A stretch of 64,000 nucleotides of DNA from Paraburkholderia sp. BL23I1N1 (GTDB lineage Bacteria; Pseudomonadota; Gammaproteobacteria; Burkholderiales; Burkholderiaceae), in contig NZ_RAPV01000003.1 of assembly GCF_003610295.1 (NCBI RefSeq), forward strand, positions 310,001-374,000, written 5' to 3'. A program made the translations under genes and the position numbers. A model generated the notes under the pieces. The model made no database searches and was not told where the DNA came from. It saw nothing but the letters and a program-made list of their open reading frames with translations. Below are positions 10,564 to 19,790 of the stretch, in pieces. Positions within the stretch are counted from its first letter, which is position 1; each line of letters starts with the position of its first letter.

Positions 10564-11970
10564 ATGACGTCCCAACTGCACAAAAAAGGCGAAGCCTGGT
10601 CGGCTCGCTTCTCGGAGCCGATGTCGGAGCTCGTCAAACGCTACACGTCGTCGGTTTTCTTCGACAAGCGTCTGGCGCTCGTCGATATCGAAGGGTCGCT
10701 CGCGCACGCCTCGATGCTGGCCGCGCAGAAGATCATCGCCGCCGACGACCTCGCCGCGATCCAACGCGGCATGGCGCAGATCAGGGGTGAAATCGAACGA
10801 GGCGAGTTCGAGTGGCAACTCGATCTGGAAGACGTCCACCTGAACATCGAGGCACGCCTGACCGCGCTGATCGGCGACGCCGGCAAGCGCCTGCACACGG
10901 GCCGCTCGCGTAACGACCAGGTCGCGACCGACATCCGCCTGTGGCTGCGCGGCGAAATCGACCGCATCGGCGGCCTGCTGACGGAACTGCGCACCGCCTT
11001 GCTCGACATGGCCGAGAAGAACGCGTCGACCATCATGCCGGGCTTCACGCACCTGCAGGTGGCGCAGCCCGTCACGTTCGGCCATCACCTGATGGCTTAC
11101 GTCGAAATGTTTTCGCGCGACGCCGAACGCATGGTCGATTGCCGCAAGCGCGTGAATCGTCTGCCGCTGGGTGCAGCGGCGCTGGCCGGCACCAGCTATC
11201 CGATCGACCGTCATGCAGTGGCGAAGACGCTGGGCTTCGACGGCATCTGCGCGAACTCGCTGGATGCCGTGTCCGATCGTGACTTCGCGATCGAGTTCAC
11301 GGCTGCGTCCGCGCTGGTGATGACGCACGTATCGCGCTTTTCCGAAGAACTCGTGCTGTGGATGAGCCCGCGCGTCGGCTTCATCGATCTGGCCGACCGT
11401 TTCTGCACGGGCTCGTCGATCATGCCGCAGAAGAAGAACCCGGACGTGCCTGAACTCGCGCGTGGCAAGACGGGCCGCGTGAACGGCCATCTGATCGCGC
11501 TGCTGACCTTGATGAAAGGCCAGCCGCTCGCGTACAACAAAGACAATCAGGAAGACAAGGAGCCGCTGTTCGACACCGTCGATACGGTTGCGGATACGCT
11601 GCGCATCTTCGCTGAAATGGTCGCCGGCATCTCGGTGAAGCCGCAAGCCATGCGCGACGCCGCGTTGCAAGGCTTCTCCACCGCAACCGATCTCGCCGAC
11701 TACCTGGTCAAGCGCGGTCTGCCGTTCCGCGACGCGCACGAAGCGGTGGCGCTGGCGGTTCGCGTGTGTGCCGATCGCGGCTGCGATCTGGCCGACCTGA
11801 CGCTGGAGGAAATGCGTCAGGACCTGCCGAACGTCGCGCATCTGATCGGCGAGGACGTGTTCTCGTATCTGACGCTTGAGGGTTCGGTGGCGAGCCGCAA
11901 CCATCCGGGCGGCACGGCGCCGGAGCAGGTGCTCGCTGCCGTTAAGGCTGCGCGGGAAGCGTTGAAGTAA
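10564..11970 (+). CDS. argH: Argininosuccinate lyase
   Basis: 468 residues. It splits argininosuccinate into arginine and fumarate, the last step of arginine synthesis, as a cytoplasmic tetramer. The superfamily signature [16 protein letters not shown] (around residue 290) carries the catalytic Ser on its mobile loop. [19 protein letters not shown] and [18 protein letters not shown] are also typical. The ATG at 10564 ([15 protein letters not shown]) is the standard start; the frame is open further upstream to 10471. It is a single-gene unit bounded by a terminator. A -10-like TAAAAT lies at 10475-10480, without a convincing -35. Confidence 0.97.
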   Translation: MTSQLHKKGEAWSARFSEPMSELVKRYTSSVFFDKRLALVDIEGSLAHASMLAAQKIIAADDLAAIQRGMAQIRGEIERGEFEWQLDLEDVHLNIEARLTALIGDAGKRLHTGRSRNDQVATDIRLWLRGEIDRIGGLLTELRTALLDMAEKNASTIMPGFTHLQVAQPVTFGHHLMAYVEMFSRDAERMVDCRKRVNRLPLGAAALAGTSYPIDRHAVAKTLGFDGICANSLDAVSDRDFAIEFTAASALVMTHVSRFSEELVLWMSPRVGFIDLADRFCTGSSIMPQKKNPDVPELARGKTGRVNGHLIALLTLMKGQPLAYNKDNQEDKEPLFDTVDTVADTLRIFAEMVAGISVKPQAMRDAALQGFSTATDLADYLVKRGLPFRDAHEAVALAVRVCADRGCDLADLTLEEMRQDLPNVAHLIGEDVFSYLTLEGSVASRNHPGGTAPEQVLAAVKAAREALK

Positions 11971-12007
11971 GGTAAGTTGAAGTAAGGCAAGGCTGGCGCG
12001 TGAAAAC

Positions 12008-12039
12008 AAAGGCGAACTCATCGACGGGTTCGCCTTTTT
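12008..12039. terminator. Intrinsic terminator after argH
   Basis: A 10-bp stem, AAAGGCGAAC/GTTCGCCTTT, ends in a T run and has A residues on the other side. The rest of the 333-base interval 11,971-12,303 has no gene I can support; it opens with a 15-base direct duplication (GTTGAAGTAAGG) spanning the argH stop. Confidence 0.8.
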
Positions 12040-12303
12040 CTTTTGCGTGGCTGGAATGATTGACTGCGCAAAGCGTCGCGCAAAAAAAGAAAGCCCGCGC
12101 GAAGCGGACCAAATGAAAGACTTCCACCGATGCCTCTCGAAAGAGGCCCATGCAGTGTAGGCGTGTTTTGGCCGCCGACCAATCCGGTCATATTTCGGCT
12201 CATTACAAGCGTGCGAATCGCGCGGAGCGGGTCAACGACAATTGAATCCTGGCGTTTTTTGACTACCATCAATTTAGATCCTGCCTCGGTGCTTTCCACC
12301 ACC

Positions 12304-12867
12304 ATGCTCACCCGCACGCGTCACCTCCGCCGCTTGACCGGACGCTTCGCTTCACGCGTTGGCGCATCGCTATCGCATGCGCATAGCGCGGCATCCGCTT
12401 CAGCATCGGCATTGAAGATAGCTTCCGTTTTAGCGCTCGCAGTCATAGCAGGCTGCACCTTCACGCCGCCGGACCGCCCACTCATCATCACACCGGCAGC
12501 CGCCGTCAATAGTGCGACGCTCGACCAGTACCGCAGCGCGGTTGCCAAACGCATCATCGAACGCAGCCCGTCTTATGTGTTGCGCGGCACGCCGCAAGCG
12601 ATGCTGCGCTCGCTGGTGGTGGTCTCGTTCACGGTGGATCGCAACGGTCAGGTAGTGCAATCCTCGGTGTATCGCACCAATGGCGATGACGAAGCCGAGA
12701 GCACCGCGCTCGCCACCTTGCGGCGCGCCTCGCCGCTGCCTCAACCGCCTGGCAAATTGCTGAACGGCCGTGGCCAGCTCGAACTGTTCGAAGACTGGCT
12801 GTTCAACGACGACGGCAAATTCCAGTTGCGCGAGCTCGCCTCGCCGCAAGCGCAGACCATCGACTGA
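12304..12867 (+). CDS. Lipoprotein with TonB-like C-terminal domain
   Basis: 187 residues. A long Arg/Ser-rich N-terminus leads into a hydrophobic segment ending in the lipobox LAVIAGC, so the mature protein is probably lipid-anchored. Residues ~95-165 (MLRSLVVVSFTVDRNGQVVQ, then ALATLRRASPLPQPP) follow the TonB C-terminal pattern in which a strand with FxVxxxGxV is followed by an Ala/Leu helix. TonB-like single-domain lipoproteins are known, but partners are not evident here. The frame is open from 12130; ATG 12304 places the lipobox at a plausible distance, though the long n-region leaves the start uncertain. Confidence 0.65.
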   Translation: MLTRTRHLRRLTGRFASRVGASLSHAHSAASASASALKIASVLALAVIAGCTFTPPDRPLIITPAAAVNSATLDQYRSAVAKRIIERSPSYVLRGTPQAMLRSLVVVSFTVDRNGQVVQSSVYRTNGDDEAESTALATLRRASPLPQPPGKLLNGRGQLELFEDWLFNDDGKFQLRELASPQAQTID

Positions 12868-12892
12868 ACACGGCGCCCAAACAGCGCCCCAT

Positions 12893-12921
12893 GTGACAAG
12901 ACGCGAACCGCGTCTTGTCAC
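12893..12921. repeat. Perfect 13-bp inverted repeat with 3-base loop
   Basis: GTGACAAGACGCG pairs with its exact complement at 12909-12921 around an AAC loop, 26 bases after the TonB-like gene. No T run follows, so it is not a classical terminator. The surrounding gap, 12,868-13,288, has no supported gene; a TTGCTG-N18-TATAAT promoter candidate sits at 12,925-12,954, reading toward the MFS gene. Confidence 0.6.
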
Positions 12922-13288
12922 GCCTTGCTGTGCCGCCACCGCGCTCGTTATAATTTTCCGATTCCCCAAGCCGGAGCCTTCCGGCACGGCTCACGCCGCC
13001 CACTCACCCGTTGGCGCGGCACGAGCCCGATTGCAGCGCCGCCGCGCCACCCGCGTCGGCCGCCCAGTTATTTCTCTCGTCAGGCCGCTTTCGCGCGCGA
13101 CCGCGGACGGCCACCGGCTACCGTTGTAAGCTGTCGCATCGTCGCCCGCGCCGTGCCTGGCTTCAGCCGCCTACGAGACGCGCCGAAGCGCTGGCACACG
13201 AACTTAAACAAAGATGCTGCCCGACCTCGCGCCGCCCCTACACGAAAAGTATGGCGCCCAACGGCATCACGACACACGGAGACCCTGC

Positions 13289-14596
13289 ATGTCCACTTCG
13301 CCGATTTCCGCGGCCCAGCCCAACGCAAGCGGGCAGAACAGCAGCACGCGAATCATCTTCGCGAGTTTCATCGGCACCGCGATCGAGTTCTACGATTTCT
13401 ACGTCTATGCGACCGCCGCGGCGCTCGTCATCGGACCGGTGTTTTTCCCGCACAGCTCGGCGACGGCCCAGGCTTTGTCGGCATTCGTCACGTTCGGCAT
13501 CGCGTTCGTCGCGAGGCCGATCGGCTCGTTCCTGTTCGGTCACTTCGGTGACCGGATCGGCCGTAAGTCGACGCTCGTCGCTTCGCTGCTGGTGATGGGC
13601 GTGTCCACCACGCTGATCGGTTTCGTGCCCGGCTACGACTCGATCGGCAGCCTCGCGCCGATCCTGCTGTGCATCTTGCGCTTCGGCCAGGGTATCGGTC
13701 TTGGCGGCGAATGGGGCGGCGCCGCGCTGCTCGCCACCGAGAATGCACCAGCCGGCAAACGCGGCTGGTTCGGGATGTTCCCGCAGTTGGGGCCATCGAT
13801 CGGCTTTCTGGCGTCCAACGGTCTGTTCTTCGCTTTGGCGTTGTCTTTGAGCGACGAGCAATTCCGCAGCTGGGGCTGGCGCGTGCCGTTCCTCGTCAGC
13901 GCGGTGCTGGTCGCGCTCGGCTTGTACGTGCGGTTGAAAATCGCTGAGACGCCGGCCTTCCAGGCGGCCATCGAACGCAAAGAACGCGTGAAGGTGCCGA
14001 TCGCGACGTTGCTGTCGCAGCACGGGCTGCCCACCCTCCTCGGCGCGCTGGCCATGGTGGTCTGCTACACGCTCTTCTACAACGCCACGACGTTTTCGCT
14101 GTCGTATGGCGTGTCGGTGCTGCATATTCCGCGGCCGACGTTCCTCGGCATGCTGTGCATCGCGGTCGTGTTCATGGCGCTCGCCACGCCGCTCTCGGCC
14201 TGGGCGAGCGACCGTTATGGCCGCAAGCCGGTGCTGATCGCCGGCATCGTCGCGGCGATCCTGTCCGGCTTCACTATGGCGCCCTTGCTCGGCAGCGGAC
14301 AGACGCCGCTGGTGCTGCTGTTCCTCGTGATCGAACTGTTCCTGATGGGCGTGACCTTCGCGCCGATGGGCGCGCTGCTGCCGGAACTGTTTCCGACCAA
14401 CGTGCGCTATACCGGTGCAGGCGTGTCGTACAACCTCGGCGGAATTCTCGGTGCGTCCGTCGCGCCGTATATCGCGCAGGTGCTGGCCGCGCACGGCGGG
14501 CTGTCGTGGGTGGGCGCTTATGTGTCGATCGCCGCGGCCGTCAGCTTGATCGGCGTGCTGTGCATGCGCGAGACACGCGATACGCAGCTGATGTGA
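13289..14596 (+). CDS. MFS transporter, metabolite:H+ symporter (MHS) family
   Basis: 435 residues with about 12 TM helices. MHS-family marks are IGTAIEFYDFYVYATAAAL in TM1, the loop 2-3 motif GDRIGRKSTL, and LGGEWGGAALLATENAP in TM4, all shared with ProP and shikimate/alpha-ketoglutarate transporters. It should import an organic acid, osmolyte or similar metabolite with protons; the substrate is not deducible. The ATG at 13289 has a GGAGA Shine-Dalgarno and is preferred over upstream in-frame starts. It is a stand-alone unit with a promoter candidate ~340 bases upstream, implying a long leader. Confidence 0.88.
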   Translation: MSTSPISAAQPNASGQNSSTRIIFASFIGTAIEFYDFYVYATAAALVIGPVFFPHSSATAQALSAFVTFGIAFVARPIGSFLFGHFGDRIGRKSTLVASLLVMGVSTTLIGFVPGYDSIGSLAPILLCILRFGQGIGLGGEWGGAALLATENAPAGKRGWFGMFPQLGPSIGFLASNGLFFALALSLSDEQFRSWGWRVPFLVSAVLVALGLYVRLKIAETPAFQAAIERKERVKVPIATLLSQHGLPTLLGALAMVVCYTLFYNATTFSLSYGVSVLHIPRPTFLGMLCIAVVFMALATPLSAWASDRYGRKPVLIAGIVAAILSGFTMAPLLGSGQTPLVLLFLVIELFLMGVTFAPMGALLPELFPTNVRYTGAGVSYNLGGILGASVAPYIAQVLAAHGGLSWVGAYVSIAAAVSLIGVLCMRETRDTQLM

Positions 14597-14648
14597 AATG
14601 CCAAGAGACTGAAGACGAACTGAGGGTGGACTGAGTAAATCCCCTGCC

Positions 14649-14676
14649 TTGCGCGTCTTTTTGACTTGCCTATACT
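14649..14676 (+). promoter_or_regulatory. Sigma-70-type promoter candidate
   Basis: TTGCGC (14649-14654), a 16-base spacer and TATACT (14671-14676) lie about 40 bases before the ATG of the small membrane protein at 14714. Confidence 0.4.
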
Positions 14677-14713
14677 CGACTCAAATAACCCTATGGCAAG
14701 CAGGGAGGCTCTG

Positions 14714-14893
14714 ATGAGTATTCATCTTCACAACGCGGATATCGTGATGATCATCGCGCTGGCGTTGCTGTGTTCGCTGCTGCTGGCCTTGCGCTTTCGT
14801 CCCGCGACGTGGAAGGGCATCGTCGTCGAAGCACTGGCCGCGAACGCCGCTGCCATCACTGCGGTGATTGCGTTCGAAATGCTGCTCGCCTGA
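14714..14893 (+). CDS. Small membrane protein, function unknown
   Basis: 59 residues with two hydrophobic segments (about 9-28 and 38-57) separated by a basic loop RFRPATWKG. The ATG at 14714 has a strong GGGAGG Shine-Dalgarno 8 bases upstream and a promoter candidate before it; an in-frame ATG at 14693 lacks these. I do not recognise the family. It is probably an inner-membrane hairpin protein. Confidence 0.6.
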   Translation: MSIHLHNADIVMIIALALLCSLLLALRFRPATWKGIVVEALAANAAAITAVIAFEMLLA

Positions 14894-15051
14894 GCGGTCG
14901 AACGCCGCGACACTCGGTCGGATGCGGCAGCCGGAACCGGGCCTGACATCATCATTAGAAGAAGCTGCTGAGCGGCTGCTCTTGCCTATGCAGGCAAGCG
15001 GCAGCCTTCAGGGTTTGGTGCTGTGTCTGGCAAGACACTCGCCACACGCCG

Positions 15052-15189
15052 TTACCGGTAGTAGTAGCCTCCGTGATGGTAGTAACCACCACCGCCGTAG
15101 TAATAGCCCGGCGCCGGTGCAACGATGCAGCCTCCGAGCGCCGTTGCCAGCAGCGTGCCTGCGATCAGGGTCAGGATTAAGCGTTTCAT
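15052..15189 (-). CDS. Small Gly/Tyr-rich lipoprotein
   Basis: 45 residues. A signal peptide (MKRLILTLIAGTLLATALGGC) ends in the lipobox ALGGC, followed by a short mature part made almost wholly of Gly, Tyr and His (YYYGGGGYYHHGGYYYR). AGGAGAAC lies 3 bases before the ATG. Such Gly/Tyr-rich lipoproteins are common in Burkholderiaceae with no assigned role. It resembles the 36-residue lipoprotein at 18636 in layout. Confidence 0.75.
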   Translation of the reverse strand: MKRLILTLIAGTLLATALGGCIVAPAPGYYYGGGGYYHHGGYYYR

Positions 15190-15932
15190 ATTGTTCTCCT
15201 TCGAGTCAGATTCATTCGAGCCGAAACCCCGAATGACTCGATTGAACACGACCCTGCCTCGCGCGAACGTTGCCATTTGTAAGGGAAGATCACCGAGGTG
15301 TTACACGTTTGAACCCCTAAACCGACCGCGCCGCAGCAGGTCGACAACAGATTCCCATCAGACGAAAACACCTCCTATACTGCTTTGAGCACGCACGTTC
15401 CTTGCAAGCCCTGCCTGTGGCGGGTGCGCGGCTCGCGGCGTCGGCCATGGCTATCGAGTACGCACTTTCATGCGCAATGATTGAGCCGGTGGCCACACGC
15501 AAGATCACATGGTTGGCCAATTAGGCACTCGACGAAATGCGACAGATTTAACAGGTATGTAATGCAAGGCTCAACCGAACGCTGAGCGAGGTCACGAGAG
15601 AGCCGCTGTGGGAGGCCGGTGAGCGGCACACGAGAGCAGCACACGATTCGGTCGGCGCGCCCGGCATGCCTCGACGTTAAATGCACCATTGAACTCGACC
15701 GCCGGCCGGCGGTCTCTTTAGAACTGGGTCGATCGCCCGATGGGGCTGCTCAATGCACGACTCGGTGGAAAAGTCGGTGTGTTCATTGCTGCGATTCCTC
15801 TCCGCCCGTAGTTCCCCGACACGGGCGTTTTTCGGAGGCGTTCCGTGGCAGCGCTTGTTTGATAAAGCGACTGCGCGTCACGCCTCTTTTCTTTCAGCCA
15901 AACGATTGCGCGACGGCGCGGTAAGGCTGCGC
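15190..15932. other. 743-base gene-poor interval
   Basis: No frame here has coding character or a good start. The one structured element is a free-standing terminator hairpin at 15,804-15,832 on the plus strand, with no plus-strand gene before it. Confidence 0.5.
15804..15832 (+). terminator. Free-standing intrinsic terminator
   Basis: GCCCGT pairs with ACGGGC across an 11-base loop, followed by GTTTTT. No plus-strand gene precedes it for over 900 bases, so it may end a small RNA or a short unannotated transcript. Confidence 0.5.
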
Positions 15933-16937
15933 TCAGGCGGCTGCCGATCCGTGCTGCACGGGAACCGCGCGCGGCTCGCTGTGCACGTAATCGATCGCCC
16001 TCAGTGCCTCGGCGATCGGCGGCACTGAATGACCGTCGCCGATCGAGATCGAGCGGAACGGCGCTTCAATGCCGAAATGCGATGCCGAGGTCGCCACAAA
16101 AATCATGACCGTGCGTTTCTGCAATGCATGCGCCACATGAACGAAACCCGTATCGGTTCCGATCACCAACGCACACGCGTCGATCATCTGCGCGATTTCG
16201 GTCACGCTCAGCTTGGGCAGGACGGTCGAGCCCGGCACCTGCGACGCAATCTGCTCCGCCTCAGCTCGCTCGCCTTCCGAACCCCATGGCAACACCACAT
16301 GAAAACCGCGCTGCGCCAACTCGCGGCCGACCGCGACCCAGTGAGTCAGCGGCCACTTCTTGTCCTCTTTGGAGGTGGCGTGAAACAGCGCCGCGACCGG
16401 CGCGCTGTCAGCCGCGAACAGTGGGGTGGCCGGTTCGGGCAGGCGCAGATTGTGGACGGCGGGGCCTTCGACCTCGTAGCCCAGCGCCTCACCCGTGCTG
16501 ATGCGCATGCCATGCCACGCACTGCACTGCGGACGCGGGCCGAAACGCCCGGTATAAGCGAATGCGGCACCTCGCTCGCCAAGATCCTGGGACTGGTAGC
16601 CAATACGCTTCGACGAGCGCGCCAGAAAGGCGATGATCGCGCTCTTGTACACGCCTTGAATGTCGACGATGAAGTCGTAGCGGTACGCACGCAATTCGGC
16701 GATCGACGCCGCGATCGCCTTGAAATCGCCCCATCGGCGCGCCTTCTTGAAACGGCGCAGCGGCGCGCAAAGCACGCGGTCCACGCCTTCGCACCAATGC
16801 ACCACTTCGGCGAATGCTTCGTCTGCCGCCCAATCCACCTGAACGCCGGGAAACGCGCGTTTGATGTCGGCGACGACTGGCAACGCCTGCACGATATCGC
16901 CGAGGGAAGTGACCTTGACGATAAGGACTCGCTTCAT
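15933..16937 (-). CDS. waaC: Lipopolysaccharide heptosyltransferase I
   Basis: 334 residues. A GT9-family glycosyltransferase that adds the first L-glycero-D-manno-heptose to Kdo2-lipid A on the cytoplasmic face of the inner membrane. Family marks are VLIVKVTSLGDIVQALPVV at the N-terminus, DFIVDIQGVYKSAIIAFLA, LFHATSKEDKKWPLTHW and the nucleotide-sugar-binding VIGTDTGFVHVAHAL. Length matches the family (~320-335). It is divergent from clcA; the 213-base gap is unusually A/T-rich for this replicon. Confidence 0.93.
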   Translation of the reverse strand: MKRVLIVKVTSLGDIVQALPVVADIKRAFPGVQVDWAADEAFAEVVHWCEGVDRVLCAPLRRFKKARRWGDFKAIAASIAELRAYRYDFIVDIQGVYKSAIIAFLARSSKRIGYQSQDLGERGAAFAYTGRFGPRPQCSAWHGMRISTGEALGYEVEGPAVHNLRLPEPATPLFAADSAPVAALFHATSKEDKKWPLTHWVAVGRELAQRGFHVVLPWGSEGERAEAEQIASQVPGSTVLPKLSVTEIAQMIDACALVIGTDTGFVHVAHALQKRTVMIFVATSASHFGIEAPFRSISIGDGHSVPPIAEALRAIDYVHSEPRAVPVQHGSAAA

Positions 16938-17150
16938 TGAGGACCTATTTGTTGTTCGAACGTCAAACTATTTTAGCCGACGATTGGAATAATCTTTGCC
17001 GAACCCGGAAAACTGCCATCCGGTCTTTAATACAGCACGTTACATTGCATACCTTACAAAAATACCTTTTACTATATTTCATAATACTTTCATGCGATTT
17101 TGTCGATGCGGCGCGCTTTATAATTCATCCTTTACGCCAGCACTTTCCTC

Positions 17151-18578
17151 ATGTCCCGGGCCTTCTCTCCGCGCTCTTCCAGCATCGTGCGTCGCGCCAG
17201 ACGCCTGTGGCGGCAATATGGCGTCTTCTGGCTCGGTGCGATCGCGGTCGGCTTAGTCGCGGTGCTGTATGCACGGCTGATCGACTGGGGCTACGGCGAA
17301 TTCCGCGCGATGCAGCAACAGCACGTGTGGGCGCCTTTGATCGTCACGCCGGCGGTCGCTGGACTCGCCGTCTGGCTCACGCGCAAGTTCTTCCGCGGCG
17401 CCGAAGGCAGCGGCATTCCGCAAGTCATCGCCACTCTGCATGCCAGGCCCGGTGAATACGGCGCGCGGCTGCTGTCGTTCAGGATTCTGTTCGGCAAGAT
17501 CGCCGTGTCGTTTCTGGCGATTCTCGGCGGCTTCACGATCGGCCGCGAAGGACCGACCGTGCAGGTCGGCGCGGCCCTGATGTTCAATCTGCGGCGGTTG
17601 TATCCCCGCTCGAACGCCCTGATCGAACGGCAACTGGTGCTCGCGGGCGCGGCAGCCGGCTTGTCCGCAGCGTTCAATACGCCGCTGGCCGGGGTCGTGT
17701 TCGCAATCGAGGAACTCACGCGCAGCTTCGAAGCCCGCGCGAGCGGCGTGCTGATTACGGCAATCATCATCGCCGGTGTGATCGCGCTCGGGCTGAACGG
17801 CAACTACACGTATTTCGGCACCATCCAGATCGGCCAACATTTCCCCGACCTGCTGGCGGTGGCCATCGTGCTCACGGCAATCGTCACCGGGATTGCGGGC
17901 GGCGTGTTCGGCTGGCTGCTGCTGAATACCGCGCGCTGGATTCCCGCGCCGCTGCGTCAGTTGCACGGCGAGCGGCCGGTCGCGTTCGCAGCGCTGTGCG
18001 GCTTCGCGATCGCGGTGGTCGGCCTCATTTCCGGGGGCACGACCTTCGGCAGCGGCTATGCGGAAGCGCGCGGACTGCTCGACGGGCACGAGCACCTCTC
18101 CGTGTTCTATCCGTTTCTGAAGATGATCTCGATGGTCGGCTCGTATCTGCCGGGCATCCCGGGCGGCATCTTCGCACCGTCGCTGTCGATCGGCGCGGGC
18201 TTCGGCAATCTGCTGCACATGGTATTCGACTCGATGCAGTTGCCGATGCTGATCGCCCTCGCCATGGTGGGCTATCTGGCGGCCGTCACGCAGTCGCCGA
18301 TTACGTCGTTCGTGATCGTGATGGAGATGATCGATGGCCATGCATTGGTGATTTCGCTGATGGCCACCGCGTTGATTGCGAGCCGTGTGGCGCGTTTCTT
18401 CGCGCCGCCGTTGTATGACTCGCTGGCCCAGCGCTATATGGCGCCACTGCTGCAGCCGGCACCCGCGCCAGTACCGGAAGTCCCCGAAGTCGAAGCGCCC
18501 GAAGCAGCGCCCGAAGCAGCGGTCGCCGATGAGGTCGACGGCGATGCTCGCGCTGAAGACAGCGCCCCGCGTCAGTAA
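17151..18578 (+). CDS. clcA: ClC-type chloride channel/transporter
   Basis: 475 residues of the voltage-gated chloride channel family. The three selectivity-filter segments are present: GSGIPQ, GREGPTVQVG and GIPGGIFAPSL. The external gating Glu (E in GREGP) is kept. EcClcA-type Cl-/H+ exchange would also need an internal Glu, which I cannot place with certainty. An Ala/Pro/Glu-rich tail of ~45 residues follows the last helix. The stop TAA lies inside an 8-base tandem repeat. Role inferred: anion balance and acid resistance. Confidence 0.93.
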   Translation: MSRAFSPRSSSIVRRARRLWRQYGVFWLGAIAVGLVAVLYARLIDWGYGEFRAMQQQHVWAPLIVTPAVAGLAVWLTRKFFRGAEGSGIPQVIATLHARPGEYGARLLSFRILFGKIAVSFLAILGGFTIGREGPTVQVGAALMFNLRRLYPRSNALIERQLVLAGAAAGLSAAFNTPLAGVVFAIEELTRSFEARASGVLITAIIIAGVIALGLNGNYTYFGTIQIGQHFPDLLAVAIVLTAIVTGIAGGVFGWLLLNTARWIPAPLRQLHGERPVAFAALCGFAIAVVGLISGGTTFGSGYAEARGLLDGHEHLSVFYPFLKMISMVGSYLPGIPGGIFAPSLSIGAGFGNLLHMVFDSMQLPMLIALAMVGYLAAVTQSPITSFVIVMEMIDGHALVISLMATALIASRVARFFAPPLYDSLAQRYMAPLLQPAPAPVPEVPEVEAPEAAPEAAVADEVDGDARAEDSAPRQ

Positions 18579-18634
18579 GTCAGTAAGTCAGCAAGTCAGC
18601 AAGTCAGTAAGTCAGTAAGTCAGTAAGTCAGTCG
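18571..18634 (+). repeat. 8-base tandem repeat GTCAG(T/C)AA x7 plus partial
   Basis: Seven full head-to-tail units and a partial eighth. The first unit supplies the clcA stop codon. Since 8 is not a multiple of 3, later units place TAA or TCA in other frames. Confidence 0.9.
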
Positions 18635-18635
18635 A

Positions 18636-18746
18636 TCAATAAACGACAACTGCCGGCGCACGCATATAAACCGGCCGCGCCGGCACCACTACGCAACCGG
18701 CCAGCATGACCGCCAGCACGGCGATCAGAAGCAGATTCTTTTTCAT
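18636..18746 (-). CDS. 36-residue lipoprotein
   Basis: A small gene easily missed: MKKNLLLIAVLAVMLAGC forms a textbook lipoprotein signal peptide with lipobox LAGC, followed by an 18-residue mature part of Val, Pro and Tyr ending in TGA. It reads toward the clcA tandem repeat and lies upstream-to-downstream with the YXWGXW-like gene at 18864 on the same strand. It could be an entericidin-like small lipoprotein, but no family is claimed. Confidence 0.65.
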   Translation of the reverse strand: MKKNLLLIAVLAVMLAGCVVVPARPVYMRAPAVVVY

Positions 18747-18863
18747 CTTGGGTTCCTCTGAAACACAGGCGAGCGCCGATGCGGCGCCTGTGTCGTCAAA
18801 CTGGAGGGAGCGGCACGCGCGAGGTCAGCCACGCCGTGCCGTGCACTGCCGGCGCCTCGCGAC

Positions 18864-19175
18864 TTACGCCCAGTGGCCTTCGACCCAGCGATAGTTCGGA
18901 CCGTGTTCGACCCAGTGGCCCGGCACCCAGTGGTAGCCGACGCGCTCGGCCTGCCAGTGACCCTCGACCCACACATAGCGGCCGTGGTCCCAACGCCAAT
19001 GACCGTGATCCCACACATAGCCGACGCGCGGCGCCGGCACGGCTTCATAACGCACGACCGGCGGTGCGGACGGCGCGATCACGACGACTTCCTCGGCAGA
19101 AGCGGATGCCACAGCGGATGCACCAGCAGCGATCAGAACTGCGTTGGCGATCAGCAAGCGAAAGGTCTTGTTCAT
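18864..19175 (-). CDS. Secreted Trp/His-rich repeat protein (YXWGXW-like)
   Basis: 103 residues. A Sec signal peptide (~1-27, ending ASASA) is followed by a mature domain built of short repeats around WxxGHW: WDHGHW, WVEGHW, WVPGHW, WVEGHW. This is the pattern of the YXWGXW-repeat family of periplasmic or outer-membrane proteins. BcpO proteins of Burkholderia CDI loci are also small envelope proteins, but this gene is far from the CDI locus here. Function unknown. Confidence 0.8.
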   Translation of the reverse strand: MNKTFRLLIANAVLIAAGASAVASASAEEVVVIAPSAPPVVRYEAVPAPRVGYVWDHGHWRWDHGRYVWVEGHWQAERVGYHWVPGHWVEHGPNYRWVEGHWA

Positions 19176-19512
19176 GTTTTCCCTCTGTAGTTGGACACCG
19201 GTACCGGCGTTATCCGTTTAATGCGCGAGGGAACGAAAGCGCTGACTGCGTGCGTGTAACGGCGCACGCTGAAGTGCAACGGATTATTTCGACCCGCGAC
19301 GTAGCAGCGTGTGGACGTGTTTAGCCGTACGCGGCGAAGCAGCGCGTTCGAGCAAAACAGAAAAGAACGGAGAGATTGACGGCGCGCAGAACCTGCATCC
19401 GCGCGTCAAATTGAACAGCAGAAAGAACAGCGAGGGAACCGCGAGAGATCAGCGCCTACGCGCCCTGCCTCTTCACGTCAGATCGACGCAACGAAGCAGA
19501 GCGCGCTGCATG
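19176..19512. other. Intergenic region downstream of minE
   Basis: About 337 bases between minE and the Trp-repeat gene, both on the minus strand. I see no gene and no clear terminator. Confidence 0.4.
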
Positions 19513-19776
19513 TTATGCGGAACCGGCCTGCGGAATTTCGATCTTGACCTCGAGCACTTCGAGATCGTCCTGGCGTTCCAGGCTCACGCGAATATCGTCA
19601 TTGGAGATTTTCACGTACTTCGAAATCACGGCCACCAGTTCGCGTTGCAACGCAGGCAGGTAATCGGCAGGCGCATGGCCGCCGGCGCGCTCGTGCGCGA
19701 TGATCAACTGCAGGCGTTCCTTCGCTACCGACGCGGATTTCTTCTTCTCGCCCAGCAAAAACGAAAGAATCGACAT
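19513..19776 (-). CDS. minE: Cell division topological specificity factor MinE
   Basis: 87 residues, standard length. The N-terminal amphipathic membrane-binding segment ([15 protein letters not shown]) precedes the MinD-contacting helix ([13 protein letters not shown]) and the dimerisation domain ending near [12 protein letters not shown]. It stimulates MinD ATPase and drives the pole-to-pole Min oscillation. Last gene of minCDE, 14 bases after minD. Confidence 0.97.
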   Translation of the reverse strand: MSILSFLLGEKKKSASVAKERLQLIIAHERAGGHAPADYLPALQRELVAVISKYVKISNDDIRVSLERQDDLEVLEVKIEIPQAGSA

Positions 19777-19790
19777 GACGTGCGCCCCCC

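Noticed and set aside
10474..12021. Minus-strand 515-codon frame over argH
   Set aside because: Shadow of argH, no start signals or domain.
17253..18341. Minus-strand 362-codon frame over clcA
   Set aside because: Arg/His-rich antisense shadow of a clear ClC gene.
18571..18634. 8-base repeats as CRISPR or iterons
   Set aside because: Contiguous units without spacers overlapping a stop codon; simple tandem repeat.
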